Below are positions 38,465 through 52,100 of a DNA stretch of 64,000 nt, piece by piece. Made by a program: the position numbers and the translations under genes. The DNA is from Dermacentor variabilis. Its lineage: Eukaryota > Arthropoda > Arachnida > Ixodida > Ixodidae. Positions within the stretch are counted from its first letter, which is position 1; every line of letters begins with the position of its first letter. The notes beneath the pieces are model-generated. The model had not been told where the DNA came from. It saw only the letters and a program-made list of their open reading frames with translations, and ran no database searches. The DNA lies in contig NC_134568.1 of NCBI RefSeq assembly GCF_050947875.1, positions 210,087,845-210,151,844 of the forward strand. Direction: 5' to 3'.

Positions 38465-41400
38465 GTCCCAATATACAACTGGTACAAAAAAAATTTTACT
38501 CCCTCACGGTACCTGCTCAGCTTCCACTCAGTTTCCACTGTCTTATGCAGTTCTACCTTTTTGAATTAATATCCAGTGCACTTTGTTGCTGTGGGCTGTC
38601 AGTGACCTAGCAGGCAACCTTGTATCCTAATTAATTGCATTGTGTATATGCTCAGAAAGAGTTTCAGGTACAACATCTGTCACTGGCAATACCAACAGTG
38701 ACCTTGGCCTTTCTTTTGCTATTTGTAATGTTCATACTAAGGGGCCTCCATGTTGACAATTTTAAGTTGTTTGGAGTGTTTTTACTAGAGTATCAATGAA
38801 GCCTGAGCCCACTTTTTTGTTTTGAACCATAAAAATATAGAAGTACAGGCAGTTGGCAGGTTTGTTTGTTTTTGTTTTGTTTTCACAGCATGTACACTGT
38901 GTATGCATGATGGTGTATACAAACTATGCAACAGCACTTATATTTTTTGGAGCAGTGCTAGTGTAACATGTATTTTTGTTGCTAGTGATTTTGTAGTTTT
39001 TGTGCACTCTTGATAGTATCATATGTGAAATTTTCCAAAATGATATTTGTTTTATGTGTTCCTTGTAGCTTTATTAACTTTTGTGATAATTTACACAGCA
39101 TTTTCTTGTATGTGATTGCATTTCTGTGAAGACTGCAAGAAGTCTTGAAGTGCACATGAGTGGCACAGGAAGATACAGTGATGTTGCATAATGTATTGTC
39201 TACTATGTTAACATTTCATGTTACATCTATGCATTCTTGACTGTTGTAATGTGTCCAGATGGGGCATGCATTGACGCTGCCATAGTGGTATGTACTGTAC
39301 ACTAATGGGGACATGTTTAAAAGTTGTGTTGAAGCTTTTCTGGTTTGCCTATTCTCTGCTGTCGGAGGACGTGTTTGTTTAGTATATGTGCATGAAAAAT
39401 ATCTGCTGCCATAGACTTCCTTTAAGACGAACATGAAGGGACGAAAAGGGATGTGCAACCAATTTTAGGGACCCCTCCCCTTTCTGTGGCACATTGAAAG
39501 TCTAGACCTGCAGGAATTACTTCGAACACTGAAGAATTCAATTTAGGATTTTTTAAATGCAATTTCCAGACTCCTTGATCTTATTGTTGAGGTGCTGAGG
39601 ACAATGACTGCTAAAAGCAATGGCTCCAGTGCATTGCAAAAGCTAATAGAAAAAAAGCGAAATTTTGGGAGTAAAGAAATTAAATTTTGTTAAACTAATT
39701 TGAATACAACCTTAGCACCTGTTTCAGGGTGTCTACCAACCGGGAAAACCGGGAATTCTCAGGGATTTCGAATAGTCTGGAAATACTCAAGTAATTTGTG
39801 CTTCTATCAGGGAAAATTAGCTGTAATTTTATTGAAAGGGAACGGAAGTCGCGCTAATTCTGGCTTCGAGCAACAGAGAGGGATGGTAACGAATATTCTT
39901 TGACGCCATGTCGTTGGCTGGAGGAGTTGCTAGTGTACTGTCAACGACAGATTTTCCGGGCGCCCAATTTTTCGGACATGCCCTGTAATTCGGACGGCTT
40001 CGCGGCACCACCACGTACCCCATAGAGTCAATGTATAGAAACGTCTGAAATTTCGGACGCAAGAACCCTTCGCCGTCCGATTTCCCGGACTTTTTGCTGT
40101 GATCGCAAGTCCGAAATGGCATTAATCAAAACCACCATCGCCGCCATTTTGATTATCTTGCCGCCTCGAACCGGCGCTCTCGCACACAGATCCGCTGGCA
40201 GCCGTAGCCAACACTGTGGCAATGCTAGGCCTAGCTGCTTCGACATTCGCTATTAGCCTTCTTGCCGTTCGGTGGTATGGTTTTTATTGAAAGAATTCGC
40301 CGTTGTCAGCTATGGCACCGACTCCGCCTTTGTAATCCTCGGGATTGGCTTCGAAGCTCGGCAAGCACAGCGCGTTGCATAATGCCGGTTCCCAAAAGTC
40401 AGCTTCGCCTGAATACAGAAATGTTACGCGGTGAAGCATACGCGAAAGTATTGCGGTGAAGCATAACAAATGTGGGAAGGGACAATTGTCACTGGACACA
40501 GTATGCATTTAATTATACACGCATGAACACGCGGTCTCCTGTCACATTATGAGCACCGATATGCCTAATAAGTGTACTGGCAGTCAGACTGCCAGTACAG
40601 TCCTTCAGCTTCTTTCAGATGTGCCTGTAGCGATTTGAGCCTCTTGGGGGCAGTAAAAGGCATGCATACATTTTTTCTGATTTCCCGATTTTTTCGGACG
40701 TTTTCGCGGTTCCTAGGGAGTACAAAAAATCAGACGTTGACTGTAAACTGTCCAAGAGGATGCTTCATATGGTCCGTGAGGCAAAAGCGCGGTGGAAGGA
40801 GGGCGAGAATAGAAAGAATCATTGCATTGAGAGATGAATGAGGAAGAGCAGGAGGAGAATGAGGAGGAGAATGACGTTAATGCATAAGCAGAAAGTTTGG
40901 ACAGTTTGGAATACATTTCTAGCACTGCTTAGCAACGTATACGCTGCTCCTGCCGTTTGGATAAGGTGTTAATGAGCTCCAAAGGCACTTACATGCTCTT
41001 TGGAGCTGTGGCCAAAGCTTCGTGTTGTTCATCCAGTCACCGTCTACATTATCCACTGAAACAGAGGTTTGCTTAGCCACACCAGGATGTCTTGCATATT
41101 CGTTTTAAACACTGAATCAACGGAAGCAGCTGAGGGAAGCAATGGACGCATCACCATTTAATCAAACATTTCAGTGCCCATGGCATCGCTGCAAAAGGGT
41201 CTATATAATGCCATCATATTAAAGAATGCATCGAAGTATTCAGGGCTATAACAGCTGTGTCATTTGTGAAGCTGGTTCTTGTGTCTCCTGTGCAGTGTCC
41301 TCACCTGCAGAGGCACCCATAGAGGACTTCCTCAATTGTTTCTATATGTCTGCCCCACAGCTTCCATGTCATTGCCAATGCCGGCATTGCTACTTATATG

Positions 41401-44400
41401 TGCAGAAACACAATTTGCTTTTTGTGTAGCCACCTCCTTGAAGTCTGCCAATCTGAACCTCTCACTCAGCAGAGTAGCAGCTGTCAGTGGCAGCTGCCAA
41501 AGTTCAGCCAAATCTCAGGTTTATCTAAAAAAAACAACAACAACCAAATGATATGACATTGTTCCTTAGTTTCGGAATTTTGACTTAATTGGCTTCATCT
41601 TATCCCCCTTGAGGCACCAATTGATACTGTCTTTTAAATATTTACTTTCACTGCATTTCTTGCCTCTTCAGAATCATAAAAAAAGTATATTGCTGTGGAA
41701 AGGATTCAGAATTTTCAGTTCTTCAAAGAGTTTTCGCTAGTTTACATAATGTGGACTCCATGCAAGAACTTTCTACAGGAAAATTGGAGATGAAAACATC
41801 AATGATTTCATGTCTAGTATACATGAAAAGCACTCATCCAGTGACTTGGAAAATGTGCATGAAAAACAGTGAAAAAAAGGGAACCCGCTAGATGACTGTA
41901 TACTGGCATTGAGAACAAACACTCTGGCATCTACCCTAAAATTCGTTTTATTAAAGTGCTTTATGTAAAACATGTTATTCACACTTGCGGCACAGTTCCA
42001 ATTAGAAGTGTTTCAATATATTGGCAACATGTCTTAAATATCAATATTTTGCCACACAGAGCCTGAGGAGTTAACAGAAGTCTATTGTATTCCCGCAGAA
42101 ATTTTTTAAAAGGGCTTAGTAGTGGAATATAAAGAGCACAGTGTTTAGTTTTCCTGTTCCTCAACATGTTTCCCGTCAGCTCGGATGGTGTCGGTAGTAA
42201 TGCCCTGCCTATTGCTCCTTTCTTTCTTTTTCTCACTTTAATGGAGAACTTCTGGTAACTTTTCAAGGTTGGCATATGACAAAGTGGCCGGAGCGGTGAT
42301 GGGATGGATAGAATGTGTGGACAGCCACTCAATGGCTTCCCAATATGAGCGTTTAAAGGATGTCATGCAGTTGTGCAACATGATAGGTGGAATGTAATAT
42401 AGGGGCTTTGAAAGCAGCAGGAGAGAAACAGTGAACTTTTATGCAAGATTGTTAGCTCCCTACTGCATGCAGTGGAATAATATTTGGCTAGCATGTTCAT
42501 GACAGCATTTTCTACAGATCATGAACATTTTCTTATTGTGTTCAAGAAGTGTTGCAATGCCCTTTTAACTTCTCTCTATGAGCAAATTGGTAGACTTTTT
42601 TGCTTTGTGCCTGTGGAAAACTAAGCAGAGACCTCCAAGCAATCAGAATATCAGAAAATTCAGATTAAAAAGTTTGTCTTAAAGGGAGTCTACTGAAAGT
42701 CTTTTTGCTTAAAGCTTTTGAGCAGCGATCAGCATATGCAATCATGGTGTGTCATTACTTGAAATTACGTTGTGGAAGCTTGTAGTTTACTTTTTGCCTT
42801 GGATATTTTGTGCATGCATGCCTTTAAGCACGTGCAAAGCAAATGTTCTGGATTCTTTGCCAAGCATGGCAAAATTCAACTCCGGATGCACAAAATATAC
42901 TTCATTGTCACCATGTCGACATGTTTTCTGAAACCTAGCTGAAAAAAAAAAAAAAATCCCCGTGCTTTATGTTGGCGTAGAACTGATTCTGTAGTAAGCA
43001 ACTGGTATTCTGACATATTAAAGGGACACTAAAGGTTCCTATTAAGTCAACGTGGACTGTTGAAATACCATCCCAGAAACCTCGAAACGCTTGTTTCATG
43101 CCAAGGAGAGACTTATTTTAAGAGAAAATGCGTTCTGAAGCGTCCGCGTACCTCTAGCGCAGTTCAAATCACCCGCCCTCCGATCGAGGAGTACTGACAT
43201 CATGGTCTCATAGTGAAGTTGTGCCATAGGTGAATAGAACGGCGTCCGCAGTCGGCGCTACGGCTTTTCTGCGCAAAACGCGAACGCGCGGCCAGAAACA
43301 GAGCCAAGACAGAGCCGACAGGAGAGCGAAAGCGGGAGTATGGTGGCTAGCGGAGGGTGAAACGCGCGACCATAAGCTGGTACTTCATTCTAAGACGCAA
43401 ACTTCGACGCTCGTCGCAATGGACCCTGACAACGACAGATTGGCTCGCGATGGTGGGCTCAACTCCAGCGATTTGAGCACTGACGAGCGCGACCTGCTGC
43501 TGAGGGCTCGCGCTGCCGGCGTCGTTGCGTACTACGACGGCGGCCTCGACACCGGCTCTCCGGAGCGGGAGAGCAACGAGGGCTTCCCACGACATCACAT
43601 GGACGTGGCATTCTCGCTGCTTCTTCCAAATGAGTTTCGCGAGCCAGCAGAACCCTCACAGCACGACGCGATAACGAAACTACTGAAACTCCAAAGCGTG
43701 CCCGGCGCAGAGTCGAGCGCGCAGAGTCGTGCGAAAACGAAACCTTTCGACTACCCATATTACTGAAGGGTAACGTCAAAATGTTATTTTTTCTTAGAAT
43801 CGAACAGACGTAGACAAGTAGCATTTTTTTCCGTCTTATAATCGAATGAAATGATATTTTTAATACGAGTAGTTGAGTATTAGTAACACAAATTATGAGG
43901 AGTGCTTTCGTCATCGGGCTAGTACCGGAATGTCGCTGGGGGGTCTCAAATCGTGTCATGCATTTACCTCAATTTCTCGGTTACTAAAGCTCTGTTCGCG
44001 ATTATATTGACGCCTTAGACGTTCTAGAACATTGCTCTACCACTTTAACTTGAGTTTCTGGTAACCTTTAGTGTCCCTTTAAGAATATAAGGCTTTGTTG
44101 CAGCATCTCAGAATTGCTCCTTAGTATGCAAGTTTTGGGTGTTGTGCAGGTTCATCGTTACTCTGGCACTGTCTTATCCGCCATGATCAGTGGTCTTGAT
44201 GACAAGGATGATACAGAGCAGAAGATCATGCTGGAAGCAATCAACGGACTTGCGACACTTCTGTGCCATGCAGATCAGCAGGATGTTGGAAGCTTCATTA
44301 CAACTGTGGCTCTCCGGCTGCGCCCTATGTTTGAAAAGGTGGCTTAGAGTTTTGTGTTTTCTATTTACGCTGTAAGTTACCAGTGTTTACCGAGTTTGTT

Positions 44401-47400
44401 GCTTAAATGTCATGTTGCACTTGACCCTTTTCCACTCATTGCCTTCCACATAAGCCATCTGCAAGTGCACACTGCCACGCAGCAAACTTTGGAGAGATGC
44501 AATACATCACATGTCCTCTGACATGCTGCCAACCTCTGATGTCAAGCCTCACTGGGCCTCTTCTATTATCCATCTCTGACAGTCCCAGACTGCCTGAAAT
44601 GGTGCTTTCAGCCAATTAGTGTTGCATGTGCAGTGTCTTGGACAGTCCTGGACAGTCTGGTGCAACATATCGAAGAAGCCCACTGACTGCCCTTTGTTGT
44701 CTGTTGCATGGTGGTGAACATGACAATGTATGACATTTTAGTGTCATTCTTGAAGGCAATGCCACACGATTCTCTTTGTTGTATGCTGTGTGGTGACTAC
44801 ACTTCTCGATGCACCTGCGTGGTTGCTTAGTGGCTATGGTGTTGGGCTGCTAAGCACGAGATCGCGGGATTAAATTCCTCCCGGCCATGGTGGCCACATC
44901 TCACTGGGGGTAAAATGCGAAAACACCCGTATACTTAGATTTAGGTGCACGTTAAAGAACCCCAGGTAGTCGAAATTTCCGGAGCCCTCCACTACGGCGT
45001 GCCTCATAATCAGAAAGTGGTTTTGGCATGTAACACCCCATAATTTAATTTTAAAATTTGTGGCAAGGAAGGGAGCACTGAGCAGTTCTGAGCTCAGGAA
45101 CATGTTGCCAGGGTGGTGATCATGGAGAGGCCATTCAGGGCATGTCCCTGTGGCGTGAGCTTACATGTAACATGGGTCTGAACCCTCGGTAGTAAGGAAC
45201 AGGGTTTGCATGGGACAGGCAGCTCTAGTACACTGCAGTGCCTGCCATGGTCTCGCTAGGGTGGCAGTTTCCAGACATAGAGCTTAGCAAATGGTTGGCA
45301 ACGCATGTAAGCAGGGAATGACATGCAGCAAGGCACCTCGATCCTCATACATGCATTAAAGCTTCATACTAAGATTACTAGAAAAAAATATGGTGCTATA
45401 GGTGGTGTCCAAACCCATGCCACAAAGAGACGCGCCCTCTGGATTTAGAATGCGGATCTTAAAGGCTATGGTTTTGCTGGTTGAATGCGGTGGAAGCAAT
45501 TTCGGGAGCCGGAAATGTGTTATAGACATCAGGGTTTGGATGCCACCTATTGTTTGCATGCACTGCCGGTACGTGACTATCCATCCAGCATAATGAGAAA
45601 GACATGAATTTGCCTAAACTTCTTCTAGCTTCAGACAACCTTGCGGGTTCTTATATGAAGTTTTTTAAGTTCGTTTTGTTATTGCAAAATTTTTGTAGAG
45701 CTAACATTGTTTTCAGAAGTCTACTAACAAAAATAATCGTTTTGAGTGTAAAAAATAATTATGCATAGCAAAACATCATCTAGGTTAGTGGCACGTATGC
45801 TCAAGTGTTGTGATTTACTTATGCGCTTAAACTTACACACTGAAATAAATTAAATATGACGGCAAAATGCTTACCTGCTTTAAACAAACAGTTAGAGTTT
45901 AGCATGTTACACATTTGAACCACAAAGATCATTGAACAATGTTGCAACATACTTAGTCAACAAATTCATGACAAATCATAGAAAAGATTGTTTTCTGCGA
46001 ACCATGATTTTCATTGTGACCGAACTACTGCTGCACCAAATTTCTCTCTAGTAATTTTAGCATGAAACTCCATGGTATGTGAGAACTCACTTGCCAGGCA
46101 CCAAAGGAAGAGCTATCCAAACCAGATGAAGTGTACATACGATTCACACCCCTCTGGTATTGAGAGATTCTGGACAACTATAGGCAGTACCGACTCAGAT
46201 TCCCACCTCCACACCCTTCCTTATCTTGAGAGAACGGGATGGCTGTAAGGCAAATCGAGTACAACACTTTCCCCATTCTCCACCCCCGCATCCTATTTCC
46301 TGTGCTGCCCAGGCCTTGGGGGCTCTCCTACATTGCCATTTGTTGGGTGTGTTGGTAAACTGAAAGCATATTGCTGCAGCATTGTGGAGCTCACCTCCTG
46401 GACAAAGCCTGCCGCAACCTCATCCCAATCCTGAGCAGCTGGGGGGCTATGCTACGAAATGTAAACCCACAAGTTTAGCAGGCGCTAATCTGGTGGACCT
46501 GCGACATCACCACGGCCATTCGAGCTCGGGACTTGTAGAATGGAGCCGTGACCATAAAAGAGTTTTCTTTCTCTTCCTCTGTGGTATACGACACAGACTA
46601 GAAATTTTGTGCAAGGCAGGACTGATACAGAAGTCCATGGTCCCTGCACCTAACTTGTTTTCCTATCGGTCACAAACCCATATCCACAATCCAGTGTACT
46701 ACATTTACCTATGCGCGATATAGTTCTCACAGTTGCTTCTAATAGCTGTCACACTTGCTAAATTCTGTGACTCATTTCTTGAATGGTTAACAAGCGGATG
46801 GTACACTTAAAATAAACAAGAAGAAATGAAGAAATACAAAGCAATATAAGAGTTGTCACATTACGTAGCATCGGTGCACGAGAGCACATATGTGCACGCC
46901 AGTTTACGCCATAGACGCAGGACTGGAATGGGCAAATTTATTGCATTTAACTGCTTCACGAAAGCTTCGCTTAACATAGATTCCAAAATGTGTTTTGGAT
47001 CTGCATAATTTTTATTTTTGTACATATTTTGTATAATACAGATTATTTTAAGTGCACACATCATTGTCTTTTTCCTTCTGGAGCTCTAGGGAGTAAGTGC
47101 TAACCAGTTTAGCGTCTGATTTTGCTTCAACCACTAAAACAAGTTATAACATATTCTGCTGGACAATTCCTGAGCTGCCGTGATGGCGTAGTGGCTTTGA
47201 AAGCATTGCACTGCTAAGCCCGAGGGCGAAGGATCAAATCTTGGCCACAGCAGCTGTATTTCGATGGGGGCAAAAGGCAGGAACGTTTCTGTACTGTGCA
47301 TTGGGTGCATGAAACCCCAGGCAGTCAGAATTATTCCAGAGTCTCCTACTACGGCATTCCTCATAATCATATTTTGGTTTTGGCACCCTAGAATTTTTTA

Positions 47401-49038
47401 ATTCCTTAAGTGAGCAATATATTCAATTAGACTTATAAAACATAATAGCTAACACAGGCGTTTGTTTCTTAAACATTTATTTGCAACAAACAGGAAAATT
47501 TCTTCACTAAAATTTGTTGATACAAAAATTAGCTGAAGATGATAAATGCTTTTAATTAAAGAAGCACAATATTTAAGTGTTATATTTGGCTGTACTTTTT
47601 TTTTTATTGGCGCTGAGGCTTTGGTGCATCGGTCATGTAAGGGTAGTGTTCTGGAATTTCACATCGTTACAGCTCCTCCATTCAATAACTTAATCCAGAA
47701 GTTTTAATGTGCACTGTTTGCTTGCAGCAGTCAGTGTAGACTGCACTAAGTCTGAATTGTTTTCAGCTTGATCATTTTAAGTGCTAGAACATGTTTTCTT
47801 GGGGTCTGAATGGCTTTTTGTGCATTCAGGAATGTGTGTATTTAGTACAGTAATGATTGTTTTGGATATGTTCTTGGGAGTCCGAAGGGCTTTTTGTGCA
47901 TTCAAGGATGTGTCTATTTAGTACAGTAATGATTATTTTGGATAATAAAATACAGATGGACACATTTTTTTTTTTTTTGTTACATGAATGTCTCAGGAAA
48001 AAGGTGAAGTGCGTGCAGCAGCGTTCAAGCTGTTCGGAGACCTGGCCCGCTTTGCAGAGGGAGAATTCCGAGATGCATTTGTGGAACAGGCCATCAGCAA
48101 CGTGATCACGCTGCTTGTGCACTTGAACGAAGGTGACAAGCAGGTTGTAAAGGTCAGTGCTTATTGCCAACCATTCTACCATTTGACACCGCATAAATTT
48201 TAAGCTTGTTAGAACTGCACAGCTGAAACCATTGCAGTGCAGCACTAACACATTAAAATGGGTGGGATGCAATAGCGAAAACCTGATAACACTTAGGTTT
48301 GGAGGTGTGTTCATTCTGCATAATCAAAGAAAGTACAGTGCAATATGACTACAGCACTGCAGTGTGTGCTCATTCGTTCTTGCTGCTTTTATTGTCATTT
48401 AATTGCTGCAGTCCCCCAGTATATTGAACTCTAGGCACTGCTTATTTTTCTTAGATATAAAATTATTGCATACGTAACGGAAAACCAGAGCAAGAAAGTT
48501 AACATTCGTGTCTCTTCTTGCAGGCATGCAAGGCAACATTGAAGAAGCTGGGACCACTGCTAGGTTCTGAGGAAGTGAACAACATGTTTCAGAGGCATTT
48601 GCCTGATGGCTCCCATCTGCACTACTCAGAGTTCATTAGTGACCTCACAAAAGTCATGGTATGTTTTGGTTACTTTTCTCTTACTGATGTAACTTTTTAT
48701 GTTATGCATACACAGATAGGAATAAAGGGACTTTGCAGTGCTGTTCATCATTTCCTCCATTTTAGTCTCCCGCCGTGGTTGCTCAGTGGCTATGGTGTTG
48801 GGCTGCTGAGCACGAGGTCGCGGGATTGAATCCCGGCCACGGCGGCCGTATTTCGATGGGGGCGAAATGCGAAAACACCCTTGTACTTAAATTTAGATGC
48901 ACGTTAAAGAACCCCAGGTGGTCGAAATTTCCGGAGCCCCCCACTACGGCGTGCCTCATAATCAGAAAGCGGTTTTGGCATGTAAAACCCCATAATTAAA
49001 ATTTTTTTCCATTTTAGTCCTTTTTCATCTTTTTCATC

Positions 49039-49108
<70 letters not shown>

Positions 49109-52100
49109 CAGATGTGTATGTAACGTCCGGATGTGCACAAGCATATAATCACTGAATATTAGAGCCCCCGTTACAAAGTTTTGTGAAAGAGACAGCAGAA
49201 CACGTACACAGGTAGATAAATAAGGAATAAGATGCAGCATGCCTGCACGTAACTAGCCGAGTGTGGCCGGTGTGTTTTGTGTGAAGCACTGAGTCTTATT
49301 GAGCACATCTACAGTAGCGAAAAAAAAAAGAAAAGGTAGATTGCAAGGAAATAAGTACAGAAACAGTTACACTAGTGAGAGGTATGGCCATGGCATTGGT
49401 GAGAAATTAAATATTTAGCTCATGCCGAAATATATGAGGCAGCGTGTTCATGCAGCAGTGCTAATCTTGTTGCATTCAATGCCTGAAACTGCAGCAGAAG
49501 CGAAATTCAGTAATAAAGTAACAAAGACAGCAACAGCAAAGAAATTGTTTGTAGTGCATAAAAGATAAAAATAAATGCCAAATTACAAGCAGAAATAAAT
49601 GCCAAATTATAGGCAAAAATAGTAGTGTGCCCTTCAGAATTATTTTGCATTCACTTTACAAAAGGTGTGTTAAGGAATAGTAGGGAGTGGCAAGAAAAAG
49701 CGGAAAAGAGAGGGGGGAAGGAGGAGAGGGTGGCACACCAAGCAGCTACCCTGGGTGCTGGAAAACTTAGTGATGCCTCTGGTCAGAAGGCTTTTTCATG
49801 AACTTTTCCATTTTGGGCTGTTACAGCCTGTTTTTAATTGGTTCAGTTCAAAAGTTTGTTACTTTAACTTAATCTGGTTGTTCTTATTGATTCTGTTGCT
49901 AGTGTACAGTTACATGCTTGCTTTAGTGGGATATAACAGGTTGTTCTTGATCTGGGTTGCTTGGTCTTGTTTAGTGATCATCATAATGGTCATTAAAACA
50001 TTTTAGAATGTAAGTGAGAAGGCAGATAAACAGTTAGTGCATTGAAAACTTGAGCCCCAGCATGGGCTAATTCTTCCTTAACCTCTTGTAGCCTGAATTT
50101 TATGACTCGAAGACAAACATTTGATTTTAAGTTAGAAGTACTTGTATGCGAAGTTAGAGCATCCAAAATTGAGGTCACACCATTTCTTATCCTGTTGTGA
50201 GATTTGTAGACTTGTTAAAGAAAACTGAAACGGGCATCTAGCATAAAACAGTGCGTTTATATTTGTATGTTTTGAAACTAAACAAACTCGGATTTCTCAG
50301 GGGAACTGTCTTGTATCTTAAAGCAGTCTGTAATGCATTCGGTGTTGCAGAGATGGCAACTACAATTTATGCACCTGAATGGACGCAACCGCATGAGTTT
50401 CGAGGGAGTGTTCATCTTCGTTGGAAACATCACATGCAAAGTGTTGTTTTCCGAGTTGGAGATGGGGCGGCACGCTGGCGAGTTTTTTATGGGTGGTTAC
50501 ACATGTCATATCACGATTTTTCTTGCTTAAGCATCACATTTTAATTTATTAGCTCAGATTTGGTATTTAGAAGAGGTTAAAACCATATGAGTGAATGAGT
50601 GTGAAGTTGCATTAGCACCTTGAGGATCTTGACGACCTCAGCTCACCACAAGCAATGGTCAACTTCTCGTTTACGACAAGCCCACTTCAGCATAGGTATT
50701 ATACCACTTTTTGAATGGCTTGTTGTGTGCAGAGGAAATGGTAATTTTAGAGTGCAACTCTTAGGCGCTTGTTCCTATGGTGAGCGTCGGCATCGGCCCT
50801 CGGTGTCCTTGTAACCGAGCGAACAAGCACAGCAAAAGTAGGAAAGAGCTAATGCGCAGCGCGGATGAAAGATGGCAATAGCGAAGAGAGCGCGAGGAGG
50901 AAAGTGGAGGAGGGGAGTGCAGCAGAACCATGAGGCGGTAAGCGGAGGAGGAGAATATGGCAAAAGCGAGAGAAGAAAAGAGTAATGCCATGTGCACGAC
51001 GGGCTTTGTGGCAACAATGGCTACAAGGTGGTGCCAGAGTAGCACGCGTTGTCTGTACAGAAACAAAGCGCTAAATGAGCGGAGGTCTGTCTGTGGCGGC
51101 TGCTGTGAATCACCTCCACGCATCACGATTAGCGAGGCAGTTGCACCACACTTCACTCTGTTTGCAACGTGCTGCATGAGACATTGTTCGCACCAGCCAA
51201 TACATCGCGAAATGAAAACATGTATACAACTGCGCTGAAATTTAGCATTGGGGAGAATTGTAATCGTCGGTGAACTTTTCTTTCATATTATATAGATGAT
51301 GCTAGACACTCTATCATGACTTTATTGACTTAGATATTCTGCACTATTTTAGTTATCTTTATGTGTTCTAACACATATTTTTAGCATATTGTAAAAAAAA
51401 TTTGGCATTATAGTATAGTTGGTAAATAGCAAAATGGCTCTTAAGATGTTAAGGTGATGTTAAGGTTAAGGTTTTCACATTGGAAGAAATAAGCACACAA
51501 CCACTGCTTCACAATTCTGTCCATGCATTCACTCTTAACATTGTCATTGGGGTCATTTGCTGCATCAGAAGAGGTTTATTTGCAGAGGATGACCTTGCAG
51601 TATGTTACAATAGCTCATCAACTACTTACTAAACAGCTCTATGACAAAGGTATAAATTTTATTGAAGAATTTTGGTCTTACTCAATTTACATATAATTCA
51701 AAGAGCTGTTATGAAAAGACATTTCTGACTTGTCATTTTTTTTTTTCATTAAATGAAGGTCTGGTTGCTTTAAGTATAGAAGAAATACTGGAAAGCAACA
51801 TAGTATCTTAAATGGCACTCGTTCATACAGTCCAGTTTTTATTTTGGTGCCCAGGAGGTAGTATGGGATGACGTCATGATGCATTGACTTGCTTCATTCT
51901 GCGATTGATGCAGCTGCCTCATGCAAGTGTAGCCAGATGAAACAAGCAATGTAATCCTACCTAGCCTTAATGCTACATGACCTTCGCAGATTTTGCTCGG
52001 TGTCATGACATTGTGATGATGTTGGTGATGCCAGGTCTAGCATTTCGATACCGGATGTTTACCCACTTACATACTTGCTAAGTGTCTTCTTTTTAAGTCT

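Larger units (their letters stand above)
25029..44149 (+). other. Intron 6 of the MROH1-like gene (19 kb, transposon nest)
   Basis: In order: a TA microsatellite (25500-25517), a pogo-like left end (25650), a TTAA-type left end (25887), a truncated Ruka (26040-26144), a direct repeat pair (26870-27560), a MITE with an RTE insertion (28139-30778), a Ruka (31213-31427), a Tigger (31718-33909), a short deletion-derivative element (34628-34883), a THAP-bearing element (35352-36816), an AT hairpin (38408-38475), a repeat with an inserted MITE (39722-about 40900), and a TTAA element with an intact ORF (43022-44078). I see no exon between 25029 and 44149. Nothing is assignable at 36820-38400, 38480-39720 or 40930-43010. 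Confidence 0.7.
44339..47996 (+). other. Intron 7 of the MROH1-like gene
   Basis: 3.7 kb with two Ruka copies (44818-45056 and 47172-47399). The stretch 45360-45600 and the stretch 46080-46730 (C-rich, ending with a TATA-like CATAAAAG at 46553) look repeat-derived but have no ends I can place. A near-duplicate of 45 bp containing AGTACAGTAATGATTGTTTT lies at 47815-47865 and 47880-47940. Confidence 0.65.

Noticed and set aside
45356..45593. Opposed small frames in intron 7, considered as a gene fragment
   Set aside because: No motif or splice sites; composition similar to surrounding intron.
46320..46735. C-rich segment with a TATA-like CATAAAAG, considered as a solo LTR
   Set aside because: I could not find TG...CA ends, a target duplication or a second copy.
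48781..48850. tRNA-like segment with A and B boxes
   Set aside because: It is the head of a Ruka SINE and does not fold as a standard tRNA gene; not a functional tRNA call.
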